64,000 nucleotides of DNA. It comes from CADEFQ01 sp050185195 (GTDB lineage: Bacteria > Pseudomonadota > Gammaproteobacteria > Steroidobacterales > Steroidobacteraceae). Each line of letters opens with the position of its first letter. Positions within the stretch are counted from its first letter, which is position 1. The position numbers were made by a program, and so were the translations under genes. The notes under the pieces were generated by a model that was not told the origin of the DNA, searched no databases, and worked only from the letters and a program-made list of their open reading frames with translations. This document shows positions 7,600 to 16,135 of the stretch, in pieces. The stretch lies in the NCBI GenBank assembly GCA_050185195.1, contig JBFWZQ010000001.1, forward strand, positions 62,001-126,000. The letters are read 5' to 3'.

Positions 7600-9042
7600 T
7601 CAGTCGCGGTAGTCGAGCGGCGGCTTGCGATCCCCGACCATCGGTCGATAGACGAAATCCGCGCCGCGCGCCTTGTCGAACTCGGCGCGCGCCTGCTTCA
7701 CCAGCGCAGGATCGAGATAGAGGCGCGCGGCCGTGAGCGCGAGCACTTTCGATGCGTTCTGCATGCCCTTGAGGCCGATGCCCGTACCGCCCGCAGCCGC
7801 GGCCTGCCAGCTGTGCGCCGACGTGCCCGGCACCCAGGTGGCCGTATTGAGGCCGACGGTCGGCACGGTCCAGCTCACGTCGCCCACGTCGGTCGAGCCG
7901 TAGTGCTGCTCGGGTGCGTACGGCTGCACCACTCGCTCGCTGCCGAGCGCGCGCGCGGGATTCGCGAGCGTGGCGTAGATCTGCTGCGCGAACGCGGTGT
8001 CCGCGGCGTCATAGTGCACGCCCCCCACGCGCTCGAGATTCGCCTGCATCACGTGGCCGAGGGTGTGGTTCGGCAGCAGCGGATAGGCGCCGTGGATGAC
8101 TTCGACATCCCAGGTCGTGCCGGTCCCGAGCGCCGCGCCCTCCGCGATCTTCGTGAGCCGCTCCCACAGCGCCTGCACGACCTTCGGGTCGGGGTGGCGC
8201 ACGTAGTAGAAGACTTCGGCAAAATCGGGCACGACGTTCGGCGCCGAGCCGCCGCGCGTGATCACGTAGTGCATGCGCGCTTCCTGCGGCATGTGCTCGC
8301 GCATCATGTTCGCCATCATGTCCATCGCCTCGACGGCGTCGAGCGCGGAGCGGCCCTTGTCCGGCGCGGACGCGGCATGGCTCGACACGCCGTGGAAGCG
8401 GAACTTGCCCGACTTGTTGCTGTTCGAGCCGTTCTGGCTCGCGTCGTTGCGATCGGCCGCATGCCAGTGCAGGGCGACATCGACGTCGTCGAGCAGGCCC
8501 GCGCGCACCATGTACACCTTGCCGGCGCCACCCTCCTCGGCCGGCGTGCCGTACACGCGGATCGTTCCCGGCAGCTTGCGCGAGGCGAGCCACTCCTTGA
8601 TGGCGATCGCCGCCCCGGCGGATCCGGCACCGAAGAGATTGTGGCCGCAGGCATGCGCCGCGTTCTTGCCCTCGATCGGGCTCCTCGCGGGAACGGCCGC
8701 CTGCGACAGGCCGGGCAGGGCGTCGAACTCCGCGAGGATCGCGATCACCGGCTTGCCCGACCCCGCGGTCGCGACGAAGCCCGTCGGCATGTCGGCGACC
8801 CCGGCCTGCACCGCAAACCCCGCGTCCGCGAGTTCCTTCTGCAGCACCGCGGTACTCTGCTTTTCCTGGTAGCCCACTTCGGCGTAACGCCAGATCGCGA
8901 GGGCCGCCTCGCTGCCCTGCTTCGCGTGGGCGTCCACGGAGCCCAGCAGGAAAGCGCGGTCGCGCGCGGCGAGATCGGCGCCACGTACCGGCAAAGTAAC
9001 GAGAAAGGCGAGACTCACGAGGGCAAGGCGCATTAAAGTCAT
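7600..9042 (-). CDS. exported M20-family amidohydrolase (AbgB-like)
   Basis: A metal-dependent hydrolase of the M20D group, closest in layout to p-aminobenzoyl-glutamate hydrolase subunit B. The 480-residue product begins with a signal peptide (MTLMRLALVSLAFLVTLP). Metal-site motifs are present: AILAEFDALPG, HACGHNLFG, and GTPAEEGGAGKVYM with the paired catalytic glutamates, plus HWHA. ATG 9042 is chosen because GGAG lies eight bases upstream; an open frame continues further back without support. It is divergent from an M19 dipeptidase gene whose start is only 28 bases away, so the two exported peptidases may be co-regulated. Confidence 0.87.
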   Translation of the reverse strand: MTLMRLALVSLAFLVTLPVRGADLAARDRAFLLGSVDAHAKQGSEAALAIWRYAEVGYQEKQSTAVLQKELADAGFAVQAGVADMPTGFVATAGSGKPVIAILAEFDALPGLSQAAVPARSPIEGKNAAHACGHNLFGAGSAGAAIAIKEWLASRKLPGTIRVYGTPAEEGGAGKVYMVRAGLLDDVDVALHWHAADRNDASQNGSNSNKSGKFRFHGVSSHAASAPDKGRSALDAVEAMDMMANMMREHMPQEARMHYVITRGGSAPNVVPDFAEVFYYVRHPDPKVVQALWERLTKIAEGAALGTGTTWDVEVIHGAYPLLPNHTLGHVMQANLERVGGVHYDAADTAFAQQIYATLANPARALGSERVVQPYAPEQHYGSTDVGDVSWTVPTVGLNTATWVPGTSAHSWQAAAAGGTGIGLKGMQNASKVLALTAARLYLDPALVKQARAEFDKARGADFVYRPMVGDRKPPLDYRD

Positions 9043-9070
9043 GGCGAGCTCTCCACAAGGATATGACCGC

Positions 9071-10321
9071 ATGGTAACGCAACTTGCCTCGAAGTCGGCC
9101 GCATGGCTCTTCATCCTTTCCCTGGCGACCGCCGCGCCGGCGTTCGCCGCGGACGACGCGCTCGCCCACGCCAATCGGCTGCTGACGGACGCGATCCTGA
9201 TCGACGGCCACAACGACCTGCCGATCGTGATACGCGGCGCGAAGGGCGCGCCTGGCGATGTCGCCGCCTACGACCTGCGCGGCCACGCGCCTGGGCAGAC
9301 CGACATTCCGCGCCTGCGCGCGGGCCACGTCGGCGCCCAGTTCTGGTCGGTGTACATCCCGGGCGAATCGACCGTCGGCGCGGCACGCACGCAGCTCGAG
9401 CAGATCGACATCGCGCGCCAGATCATCGATCGTTACCCCGACACGTTTCGCCTCGCGACCACCGCAGCGGACATCCGCGCCGCGCATCGCGACCACCTGA
9501 TCGCGTCTCTCCTCGGCATGGAAGGCGGCGTCGGCATCGAGAACTCCCTCGGTGCGCTGCGTGCCTACTTCGACCTCGGCGTGCGTTACATGACCCTCAC
9601 GCACAACTCGCATACCGACTGGGCCGATTCCGCGATGCCGGACAAGCCCAAGTTCGGCGGCCTCTCCCCCTTCGGCGAGAAGGTCGTGGGCGAGATGAAC
9701 CGCCTCGGCATGCTCGTCGATCTCTCGCACACCTCGGCCGACACGATGCGCGACGCGCTCGATGTCTCGAAGGCGCCCGTGATCTTCTCGCACGCCGCGG
9801 CGCGTGCGCTCGTCGATATCTCGCGCAACGTTCCCGACGACGTGATCGCGCGCCTGCCCGCAAACGGCGGCGTGCTGATGGTCACCTTCGTGGCGGGCTT
9901 CGTTTCGCAGGACGCGGCCGATGCGATGTTCCCCGCGATGCAGGAGTTCTATCGCAAGATGACCGCGGCGAAAACACCCGAGGAGCGTCGTGCGGTCTAC
10001 GCGACGCTGTCGAAGGTGAAGCTGCCCCCGGTCACCATCAAGGACGTGGCCGACCACATCGAGCACGTCGTCAAGGTGGCGGGCTACGACAACGTGGGCG
10101 TCGGCGGCGACTTCGACGGCAACGACGAGTGGCCGGAGGGCCTCTCCGACGTGTCGATGTACCCGAACCTCTTCGCCGAGCTCATACGCCGCGGCTGGTC
10201 CGACGAGAACCTCCGGAAGCTCGCGGGCGAGAACGTGCTGCGTGCGATGACGCAGGCCGAGAAGGTCGCCCGCGAACTGCAGGCGACGACGAACCCGGCT
10301 ATCGCGCTCGGCGGAAAGTAA
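9071..10321 (+). CDS. exported membrane dipeptidase, peptidase family M19
   Basis: A zinc dipeptidase of the renal-dipeptidase type that hydrolyses dipeptides, often with D- or unusual residues. The 416-residue product has a signal peptide (LFILSLATAAPAFA). Zinc ligands and signatures visible are IDGHNDLP, the bridging Glu in LLGMEGGVGIENS, LTHNSH, VDLSHTSADTM and FSHAAARALVD; the C-terminal GVGGDFDGNDEWPEGL is also typical. ATG 9071 has AAGGA nine bases before it. Neighbours: divergent M20 amidohydrolase, which fits a peptide-scavenging pair. The 3' end overlaps the convergent alkB-like gene by 23 bases. Confidence 0.92.
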   Translation: MVTQLASKSAAWLFILSLATAAPAFAADDALAHANRLLTDAILIDGHNDLPIVIRGAKGAPGDVAAYDLRGHAPGQTDIPRLRAGHVGAQFWSVYIPGESTVGAARTQLEQIDIARQIIDRYPDTFRLATTAADIRAAHRDHLIASLLGMEGGVGIENSLGALRAYFDLGVRYMTLTHNSHTDWADSAMPDKPKFGGLSPFGEKVVGEMNRLGMLVDLSHTSADTMRDALDVSKAPVIFSHAAARALVDISRNVPDDVIARLPANGGVLMVTFVAGFVSQDAADAMFPAMQEFYRKMTAAKTPEERRAVYATLSKVKLPPVTIKDVADHIEHVVKVAGYDNVGVGGDFDGNDEWPEGLSDVSMYPNLFAELIRRGWSDENLRKLAGENVLRAMTQAEKVARELQATTNPAIALGGK

Positions 10322-10916
10322 GGTTGTAGCGCAGTGCACCTGCCGCCGGGTGCTCACCCGGCGGCAGTTTCCGCACGCCGTGGTAGCCGGCCCGCGCGCT
10401 GCCTCCCCAGACCACCACGTCGCCATCCTCGACCAGCGTCGCGACCGGGCGTCCCTGGCGCCGCGCGCCATACCAGAGAAAGAGCGCAGGCAGGCCGATC
10501 GACACCGACACGATCGGATGGCGCTTGTCGAGTTCGTCCCAGTCGCGATGCGCGCCCATCTGCGCGCCCGGCGCATAACGATTGACGAGGCAGGCATCGG
10601 GCTCGAAGCCGGGGAAGCCACCCAACGCGGCCGCCTGCGCCGCGAGCTTTGCAAATGGCGGCGGCATCGGTGGCCAGCATTGGTCGCTCAGGGGATCGCG
10701 CCCGACGTAGCGGTAACCGCGCGCATCGCTGTGCCAGCCCCAGGGGCCGCAGTTGGTCATCGCGACCGACATCGTGCCGCCACCGGGCGTCCTGAGGTGC
10801 CGGAAAGGGGCGCGCTGCGCGATGGCCTCGATCGCGCGCACCAGCGGCGCCGTGGGCGCCGCGAGGCTGCGCAGCAGCGTGACCTCCTGCGCAATGGTCA
10901 ATGTGGCGGTGGACAT
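10299..10916 (-). CDS. alkB: AlkB-type Fe(II)/2-oxoglutarate DNA dealkylase
   Basis: AlkB removes 1-methyladenine, 3-methylcytosine and related lesions by oxidative demethylation. The 205-residue length matches E. coli AlkB. The iron site HxD lies in QMGAHRDWDE, the second His in GYHGVRKL, and the 2-oxoglutarate arginines in RYNLTFRR. The substrate-recognition strand is seen in MTNCGPWGWHSDARGYRY. Start ATG 10916 lies 16 bases from the divergent symporter start, leaving almost no intergenic promoter space. There is no neighbouring ada gene, so control by the adaptive response cannot be inferred. Confidence 0.93.
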   Translation of the reverse strand: MSTATLTIAQEVTLLRSLAAPTAPLVRAIEAIAQRAPFRHLRTPGGGTMSVAMTNCGPWGWHSDARGYRYVGRDPLSDQCWPPMPPPFAKLAAQAAALGGFPGFEPDACLVNRYAPGAQMGAHRDWDELDKRHPIVSVSIGLPALFLWYGARRQGRPVATLVEDGDVVVWGGSARAGYHGVRKLPPGEHPAAGALRYNLTFRRAR

Positions 10917-10932
10917 GCGACACTTTTACCGC

Positions 10933-12174
10933 ATGTCCCCGACGAACCGCACCCTGCTCGCGCTCGCCGTTGGTCTCGCGGCCGGCGCCACGATCGCCGG
11001 CACCGGTCAGGCGAGCCTCGCGCGCGCCGTGTCGTTCCTGCAGCCGGTGGGCACGCTCTGGGTCAACGCGCTGCGCATGACCGTGATTCCGCTCGTGTTC
11101 GCGGTGCTCGTGACCGGCGTCGCAACCGCGGCGAGCGCCGCGAGCGCCGGTCGCCTCGCGGCACGCGCGATGGTTCTGTTCGCGGTTTTCCTGCTCGCTT
11201 CGGTGGCCGCGACCGCGGTGCTCGTGCCCACGATACTCGCCACATTTCCGATTCCGGAAAGCGGCGCGGCCGCCCTGCGCGCCGGCGCCCTGGCGCTGCA
11301 CGAGGCGCTCCCGCCCGTCGCGCCGCTGAACGAGTGGCTCGTCGGCATCATTCCGACAAACCCGGTCGGGGCCGCCGCCGAAGGCGCCGTACTGCCGCTG
11401 ATCGTGTTTGCGTTGTTCTTCGGCTTTGCGCTCACGCGCATCGCCCCGGAATTGCGCGGCCGGCTCACGGGCTTTTTCCAGGCGATCGCCGATGCGATGG
11501 TGGTGATCGTCAAATGGATACTCTGGGCCGCGCCGCTCGGCGTGTTCGCGCTCGCGCTAGGCGTCGGCTACCACGGCGGCCTCGACGCGGCGGGCGCACT
11601 GCTCTACTACATCGTGCTGCTCTCGGTCCTGTGCCTGCTCGCCACCGGCGCGATGTATCCGGTCGCCGCGGCAGGCAAGGCGCTGACGTACCAGCAGTTC
11701 ACGCGCGGCGCCGCGCCTGCGCAGATCGTCGCGGCGAGCACGCAGTCCTCGCTCGCGACCCTGCCCGCGATGCTCGACGCCGCGCAGCAGGGCTTCAAGC
11801 TGCCCACCGGCATCGCCGGACTCGTCCTGCCGCTCGCCGTTTCGCTGTTTCGCCTGAGCACCGCCGTGGCGAACTTCGCCGCCGCGATCTTCGTCGCGGC
11901 GCTGTACGACATCCCGCTCTCGCCGGCGCAACTCGCGACCGGTGCACTGGTGTCCGTGGCGACGAGCATCGGCAGCGTCGGCGTTTCGAGCCAGGTGAGC
12001 TATTTCTTCGGCGTGATGCCGATCTGCCTCGCGATGGGACTGCCGGTCGAAGTACTCGCGCTGCTGCTCGCGGTCGAAGTGCTGCCGGACATCTTCCGCA
12101 CGATCTGCAACGTGACAGCCGATCTCGCCGTGACCGTGCGGCTGGGGCGGGAGCGCCGTGCCACCGCCCGCTGA
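10933..12174 (+). CDS. dicarboxylate/amino acid:cation symporter (DAACS family)
   Basis: A sodium- or proton-coupled carrier of C4-dicarboxylates or acidic amino acids in the inner membrane (GltP/DctA relatives). The 413-residue product has the conserved blocks TLWVNALRMTVIPLVFAVLV, IIPTNPVGAAAEGAVLPLI, the serine-rich hairpin ASTQSSLATLPAML and the helix 7 motif STAVANFAAAIFVAALY. The last differs from the usual NMDGT sequence, which suggests a divergent substrate site. ATG 10933 has no clear Shine-Dalgarno. The downstream PAP2 gene overlaps its end by 17 bases. Confidence 0.88.
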   Translation: MSPTNRTLLALAVGLAAGATIAGTGQASLARAVSFLQPVGTLWVNALRMTVIPLVFAVLVTGVATAASAASAGRLAARAMVLFAVFLLASVAATAVLVPTILATFPIPESGAAALRAGALALHEALPPVAPLNEWLVGIIPTNPVGAAAEGAVLPLIVFALFFGFALTRIAPELRGRLTGFFQAIADAMVVIVKWILWAAPLGVFALALGVGYHGGLDAAGALLYYIVLLSVLCLLATGAMYPVAAAGKALTYQQFTRGAAPAQIVAASTQSSLATLPAMLDAAQQGFKLPTGIAGLVLPLAVSLFRLSTAVANFAAAIFVAALYDIPLSPAQLATGALVSVATSIGSVGVSSQVSYFFGVMPICLAMGLPVEVLALLLAVEVLPDIFRTICNVTADLAVTVRLGRERRATAR

Positions 12175-12847
12175 TCCGGCCGCCGCGAGGCGGCGCTCCG
12201 CGGGCGTGCTCGCCGCCTTGTTTCTCGTGGCCGGCGCGCTGCTGGCCTTTGCGGAACTTGCCGGCGAGGTCGTCGAGGGCGACACACGCGCCTTCGACGA
12301 GGCCGTGCTGCTGTCCCTGCGCAGCCCCACCGACACCGCCGATCCGATCGGGCCGCCGTGGGTGGAGGCCGCCTTCCGCGACCTCACGACGCTCGGCGGC
12401 ACCTCGGTGCTCACTTTCGTCACGCTCGCGACGCTCGGCTACCTGCTGCTGGCCGGCAGGCGCGCCACCGCGCTGCTCGTCGCGAGTGCCATGCTCGGCG
12501 GCAGCCTGTTGTCGGCGCTGCTCAAGGCCGGCTTCGAGCGGCCACGCCCCGACCTCGTGGCCCACCTGGTCGAAGTGAGTTCGAAGAGTTTCCCGAGCGG
12601 GCACGCGATGCTGTCGATCGTCACCTGGCTCACGCTCGGCACCCTGCTCGCGACCGTGCAGCCGACGCTGCGGCTCAAGTCGTACGTACTCGGCGTCGGC
12701 ATCGCGATCGCGCTGCTCGTCGGCGTGAGCCGCGTCTACCTCGGCGTGCACTGGCCCACCGACGTGCTCGCCGGCTGGTGCGTCGGCACCGCCTGGGCGC
12801 TGCTCTGCTGGCTCGTGGCGGGTAGCTTGCGCCGCAGAATGGCCTGA
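12158..12847 (+). CDS. PAP2-family membrane phosphatase
   Basis: An integral-membrane phosphatase acting on lipid phosphates such as phosphatidic acid or undecaprenyl pyrophosphate. All three catalytic motifs are present in order: KAGFERPRP, SFPSGHAM and SRVYLGVHWPTD. The 229 residues contain about five or six membrane segments, with a longer N-terminal loop (about residues 35-65) facing the periplasm. GTG 12158 is used; it overlaps the symporter gene by 17 bases, so translation is probably coupled. The exact lipid substrate cannot be assigned. The 152 bases that follow, up to the convergent permease gene, hold no clear gene. Confidence 0.9.
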   Translation: MPPPADPAAARRRSAGVLAALFLVAGALLAFAELAGEVVEGDTRAFDEAVLLSLRSPTDTADPIGPPWVEAAFRDLTTLGGTSVLTFVTLATLGYLLLAGRRATALLVASAMLGGSLLSALLKAGFERPRPDLVAHLVEVSSKSFPSGHAMLSIVTWLTLGTLLATVQPTLRLKSYVLGVGIAIALLVGVSRVYLGVHWPTDVLAGWCVGTAWALLCWLVAGSLRRRMA

Positions 12848-12999
12848 TTTTTCAGCGCAATCGGGCCCGTAGCCGCGGCGTCGTGAAATCGAGGAAGGCC
12901 CGCCGCTTGAGCGGCGGCCGCCGATGGCCGCGTCGACGGCGGCTGCAAATGCGCTGCGGACATTCCGCGAAGCCGACGCCCGCTTCCCGCGCAAGCCGG

Positions 13000-14265
13000 C
13001 TACTGATCCCTGAGCGCCACGATCGGATCGAGTCGCGCCGCGCGTCGCGCAGGCCAGCTCACGAAAGCGAGGTTGATGACGATCGCCGCGACGAAGGCGA
13101 GCGCGGCGTTGCCGGCATCGAACACGAAAGGCGTCGCGGTGCGTGCGGCAATGAGCCTCGATGCCATCCAGCCGAATACCAGGCCGCAGGCAGCACCCGC
13201 GACCGCGAGCACCATCGCTTCGAAGGCGAACTGGTAGAACACGTCCGCGGCGGTGGCGCCGAGCGCGCGGCGCGTGCCGATTTCGCGCGTGCGGTCGCGC
13301 ACGGTGATCCACGCCATCGCGAGCACGCCCACGCCGGCCACCAGCAGTGCCGACAGGCCGATCCAGCGCACGAAGAAGCCGAGCCGGTCCGATGCGGCGA
13401 GGCGGGTGTCGCCGAGCGCCTGCTGGTTCAGCACGGAGAAATCGTCCGGCCGGAAGGCGCCGGTGCGATGGCGGTCGCGCAGCAACGCCGTGACCTCGCG
13501 CAACACGCCGGGCAGCGCGGCGAACTCGCCGACTTCGAGCACGAGGGAGTTGTAATGGTCGACGTTCAACAGGCGCCGCATCGCGGCGCCGAGTGGCACG
13601 TAGACCTGTGCATCCTCGTTCGTCGCGTCGAGCCCCTGGCCGCGCTCGGCGAGCACGCCGATCACCTCGAAGGGCACGCGGTTGATGAAGAGCCGCTCGC
13701 CGAGCGGCGAGGCCTCGCCGTAGAGATCCTTCGCGACGGTGGCGCCGAGCAGCACGACCCGCGCGGCGCGGCGCGCCTGCGCGTCATCGAACGCATCGCC
13801 CGCGGCAACACTCCAGTGTTTGATGCGAAAGAAGTCGGGCTCGCAACCGACCACGGGCGCCACCTTGGAAAGCCCTGCCGCCTTCAGCCGCAGGCCCGCC
13901 GAGACGAGCGCGGAGGAGCGCGCGATCGCGGGTAGTTCGCGGCGCAGGGCGCGATGGTCCGCTTCGCGCAGGGTCGTCACGATCGCGCCGCTGCGCGCCC
14001 GTCCGCCGCTGCCGCGGTCCTGCAGCGCCGAAACCACGATCACGTTGGTGCCGAGGCGCGCCACCTGGTCGATCACCTGCTGCCGGCCGCCCGCCGCATA
14101 GTTGACGGCGGCGATCGAGCCGGTGACGCCGAGCGCCGCGCACGCCATCACGAGCAGCGAGCGCGTGCGGTAGCGCCAGAGCTGGCGCCACGCGGCCGCC
14201 GTGAGGTGACGATGGCGGCTCAGCTGCGCAGCGCCTCGATGGGATCGACGTTCGCGGCTCTCCAT
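13000..14265 (-). CDS. MacB/FtsX-type ABC transporter permease, second copy
   Basis: A permease subunit of a MacB-like export or mechanotransmission ABC system. It has one N-terminal membrane helix (LLVMACAALGVTGSIAAVNY), a large periplasmic domain, and three C-terminal helices around LSALLVAGVGVLAMAWITVRDRTREIGTRRALGA, the FtsX signature. It ends ARLDPIVALRDQ, the usual family C-terminus. ATG 14265 overlaps the previous permease by 46 bases; no ATG or GTG nearer the junction fits, so the true start is uncertain. Its early region is diverged from the first permease, suggesting the two form a heterodimer. Confidence 0.84.
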   Translation of the reverse strand: MESRERRSHRGAAQLSRHRHLTAAAWRQLWRYRTRSLLVMACAALGVTGSIAAVNYAAGGRQQVIDQVARLGTNVIVVSALQDRGSGGRARSGAIVTTLREADHRALRRELPAIARSSALVSAGLRLKAAGLSKVAPVVGCEPDFFRIKHWSVAAGDAFDDAQARRAARVVLLGATVAKDLYGEASPLGERLFINRVPFEVIGVLAERGQGLDATNEDAQVYVPLGAAMRRLLNVDHYNSLVLEVGEFAALPGVLREVTALLRDRHRTGAFRPDDFSVLNQQALGDTRLAASDRLGFFVRWIGLSALLVAGVGVLAMAWITVRDRTREIGTRRALGATAADVFYQFAFEAMVLAVAGAACGLVFGWMASRLIAARTATPFVFDAGNAALAFVAAIVINLAFVSWPARRAARLDPIVALRDQ

Positions 14266-15443
14266 GCGGGATAGAGGCCAAAGACGACGCCGACCGCGAT
14301 CGACAGCGCGACGGACCCGCCGATCATGCTCCACATGTAGGCGGGCGGCAGCTTCTGCAGCAGCGCGCCGACCGTGGCGCCACCGGCACCGAGCACGACG
14401 CCGATCGCGCCTCCCAGCGCCGAGATCAGGATTGCCTCGACCAGGAACTGGCGCATCACGTCGGCGCGGGTCGCCCCCACCGCGCGGCGCACGCCGATCT
14501 CCCGCCGCCGCTCGGACACCCCGATCAGCATCAGGCTCATGATGACGGCGCCGCCGATCAGCGTCGCGATCATCGCGACTCCGGTGACGACCTTCGACAA
14601 CGTGCTGCCCACCTTCGAGACCTGCTCGAGCGTCGCACGCGGGCTGCCGACGGTGAAATCGTCCTGCGCGGGCGGGATGATCCGGTGGCGTTCGCGCAGC
14701 AGCGCCCGCACGCCTTCGGCGACCCGGTCGCTCGCCTGCGCGTCGTCCAGCTGCACGACGAGCGTGGTCAGGTAATCGCGGTTGAACAGGCGCTTCGCGG
14801 CCGTCGTGACCGGGATCACCAGCATGTTGTCCAGGCTCGAGCCGCCCGGGCCCGCACCGCGCGACGCCATCACGCCCTTCACCTGGAACGGCACGTCGGC
14901 GATGCGGATCACCTTGCCGAGGGGATCCTCGCCGTGGAAGAGATCGCGGGCGACATCGGCCCCGATCACGGTTACGCGGGCAAGCGAGCGCGCGTCCTCG
15001 TCCGAGAGGTGCGCGCCGCTCACGACGCTCTCGCCACGCACGTCGGCCCAGTTCGGCGAGACTCCGAGCACGAGCGGCACCGACGTCGCGTCCCGATAGG
15101 TGACGTCGACATCGAAGGCCTGCTGCACGAGGGCGACGCGCTTCACGCCCGGCACGGCTGCGGCGATGGCAGGGCCATCCTCGAACTTGAGCGACGGCTC
15201 GACCGAACCGAGCGACGGCATGCCGCGCGTGCTGCCGGCGCCCGGGCGGATCGTCAGCGTATCGAAGGTGCCGAGCATGCGCTTGAACTGGCGCAGCGTT
15301 TCCTGCCGTGTCGCCTCGCCCACCGACGCGAGCGCCGTCAGCGCGGCAATCCCGACGATCACGCCCAGCATCATGAAGAAACTGCGCAGCTTGTTGCGCG
15401 CAAGCGAACGCCAGGCGCTCCCGACCACGCGGGCCGCGCTCAT
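14220..15443 (-). CDS. MacB/FtsX-type ABC transporter permease, first copy
   Basis: The partner permease of the same ABC system, 407 residues. The N-terminal helix lies in RSFFMMLGVIVGIAALTALA, a periplasmic MacB_PCD domain follows (TIRPGAGSTRG and onward), and the C-terminal FtsX region reads MSLMLIGVSERRREIGVRRAVGATRADVMRQFL. The protein ends YPAWRAANVDPIEALRS, as expected. Its start overlaps the ATPase stop by four bases (ATGA), and the second permease starts inside its end. With the adaptor and ATPase it should span the envelope as a MacAB-like assembly; the substrate (peptide, lipid or small molecule) is unknown. Confidence 0.9.
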   Translation of the reverse strand: MSAARVVGSAWRSLARNKLRSFFMMLGVIVGIAALTALASVGEATRQETLRQFKRMLGTFDTLTIRPGAGSTRGMPSLGSVEPSLKFEDGPAIAAAVPGVKRVALVQQAFDVDVTYRDATSVPLVLGVSPNWADVRGESVVSGAHLSDEDARSLARVTVIGADVARDLFHGEDPLGKVIRIADVPFQVKGVMASRGAGPGGSSLDNMLVIPVTTAAKRLFNRDYLTTLVVQLDDAQASDRVAEGVRALLRERHRIIPPAQDDFTVGSPRATLEQVSKVGSTLSKVVTGVAMIATLIGGAVIMSLMLIGVSERRREIGVRRAVGATRADVMRQFLVEAILISALGGAIGVVLGAGGATVGALLQKLPPAYMWSMIGGSVALSIAVGVVFGLYPAWRAANVDPIEALRS

Positions 15444-16135
15444 GCCGGCCGCCGCGCCGCGCGCGTGGTGTCGGAGGCGATCACCCCGTCGCGGATCACG
15501 ATCTCGCGATCGGCGAAGGACGCCACGTGCTCGTCGTGGGTCACGAGCACGATCGTGCGGCCGCCTTCGTGCAGGCTCGTGAGCAGCCGCATGACACTCT
15601 CGCCCGCGGCGGAGTCGAGGTTGCCCGTCGGCTCATCGGCGAGCAGCAGGGGCGGATCGTTCATCAGGGAGCGAGCGATGGCGACGCGTTGCTGCTCGCC
15701 GCCCGACAGTTCGGTTGCGAAATGCCCGGCGCGCGCGCCGAGCCCGACCCGCTCGAGGAGCTGTTGCGCCCGCGCGCGATCCGGCGTCGCGCCGGTATAG
15801 AGTGCCGGCAGCTCCACGTTCTCGAGCGCCGTGGCGCGCGGCAGCAGATTGAAGCTCTGGAACACGAAGCCGATGCGCTTCGATCGCACGTGCGAACGTG
15901 CATCGTCGGGCAGCCCCGAGACATCCTCGCCCGCGAGCCGGTACTCGCCTGTGCTCGGTGTATCGAGGCAACCGAGGATATTGAGCAGCGACGACTTGCC
16001 GGAGCCCGACACCCCGCGGATCACGACGAACTCGCCCGCGGCGATCGCAAAGCTCACGTCGCGCAGCGCCGTGACCGGCGTGCCGTCGCCCCGCTGGTAG
16101 GTCCGTGAAAGATGTTTCGCTTCGATCATGCTCAT
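15440..16135 (-). CDS. ABC transporter ATP-binding protein (MacB/LolD type)
   Basis: The cytoplasmic ATPase driving the adjacent permeases, 231 residues. Walker A GVSGSGKSS, Q-loop VFQSFNLLP, signature LSGGEQQRVAIARS, Walker B LLLADEPTGNLD and switch histidine VTHDEH are all intact. In classical MacB the ATPase is fused to the permease; here it is a separate chain, as in LolCDE and many MacB-like systems. It overlaps the adaptor gene stop by four bases upstream and the first permease by four bases downstream, so the subunits are probably made in fixed proportion. Confidence 0.94.
   Translation of the reverse strand: MSMIEAKHLSRTYQRGDGTPVTALRDVSFAIAAGEFVVIRGVSGSGKSSLLNILGCLDTPSTGEYRLAGEDVSGLPDDARSHVRSKRIGFVFQSFNLLPRATALENVELPALYTGATPDRARAQQLLERVGLGARAGHFATELSGGEQQRVAIARSLMNDPPLLLADEPTGNLDSAAGESVMRLLTSLHEGGRTIVLVTHDEHVASFADREIVIRDGVIASDTTRAARRPA

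Noticed and set aside
8009..10654. Minus-strand frame of about 880 codons crossing three genes
   Set aside because: It runs through well-supported genes (M20, M19, AlkB) in the wrong frame and shows no domain.
12883..13935. Plus-strand frame after the PAP2 gene
   Set aside because: It overlaps the permease on the other strand almost completely and has only low-complexity residues; the 152-base gap itself has no start with support.
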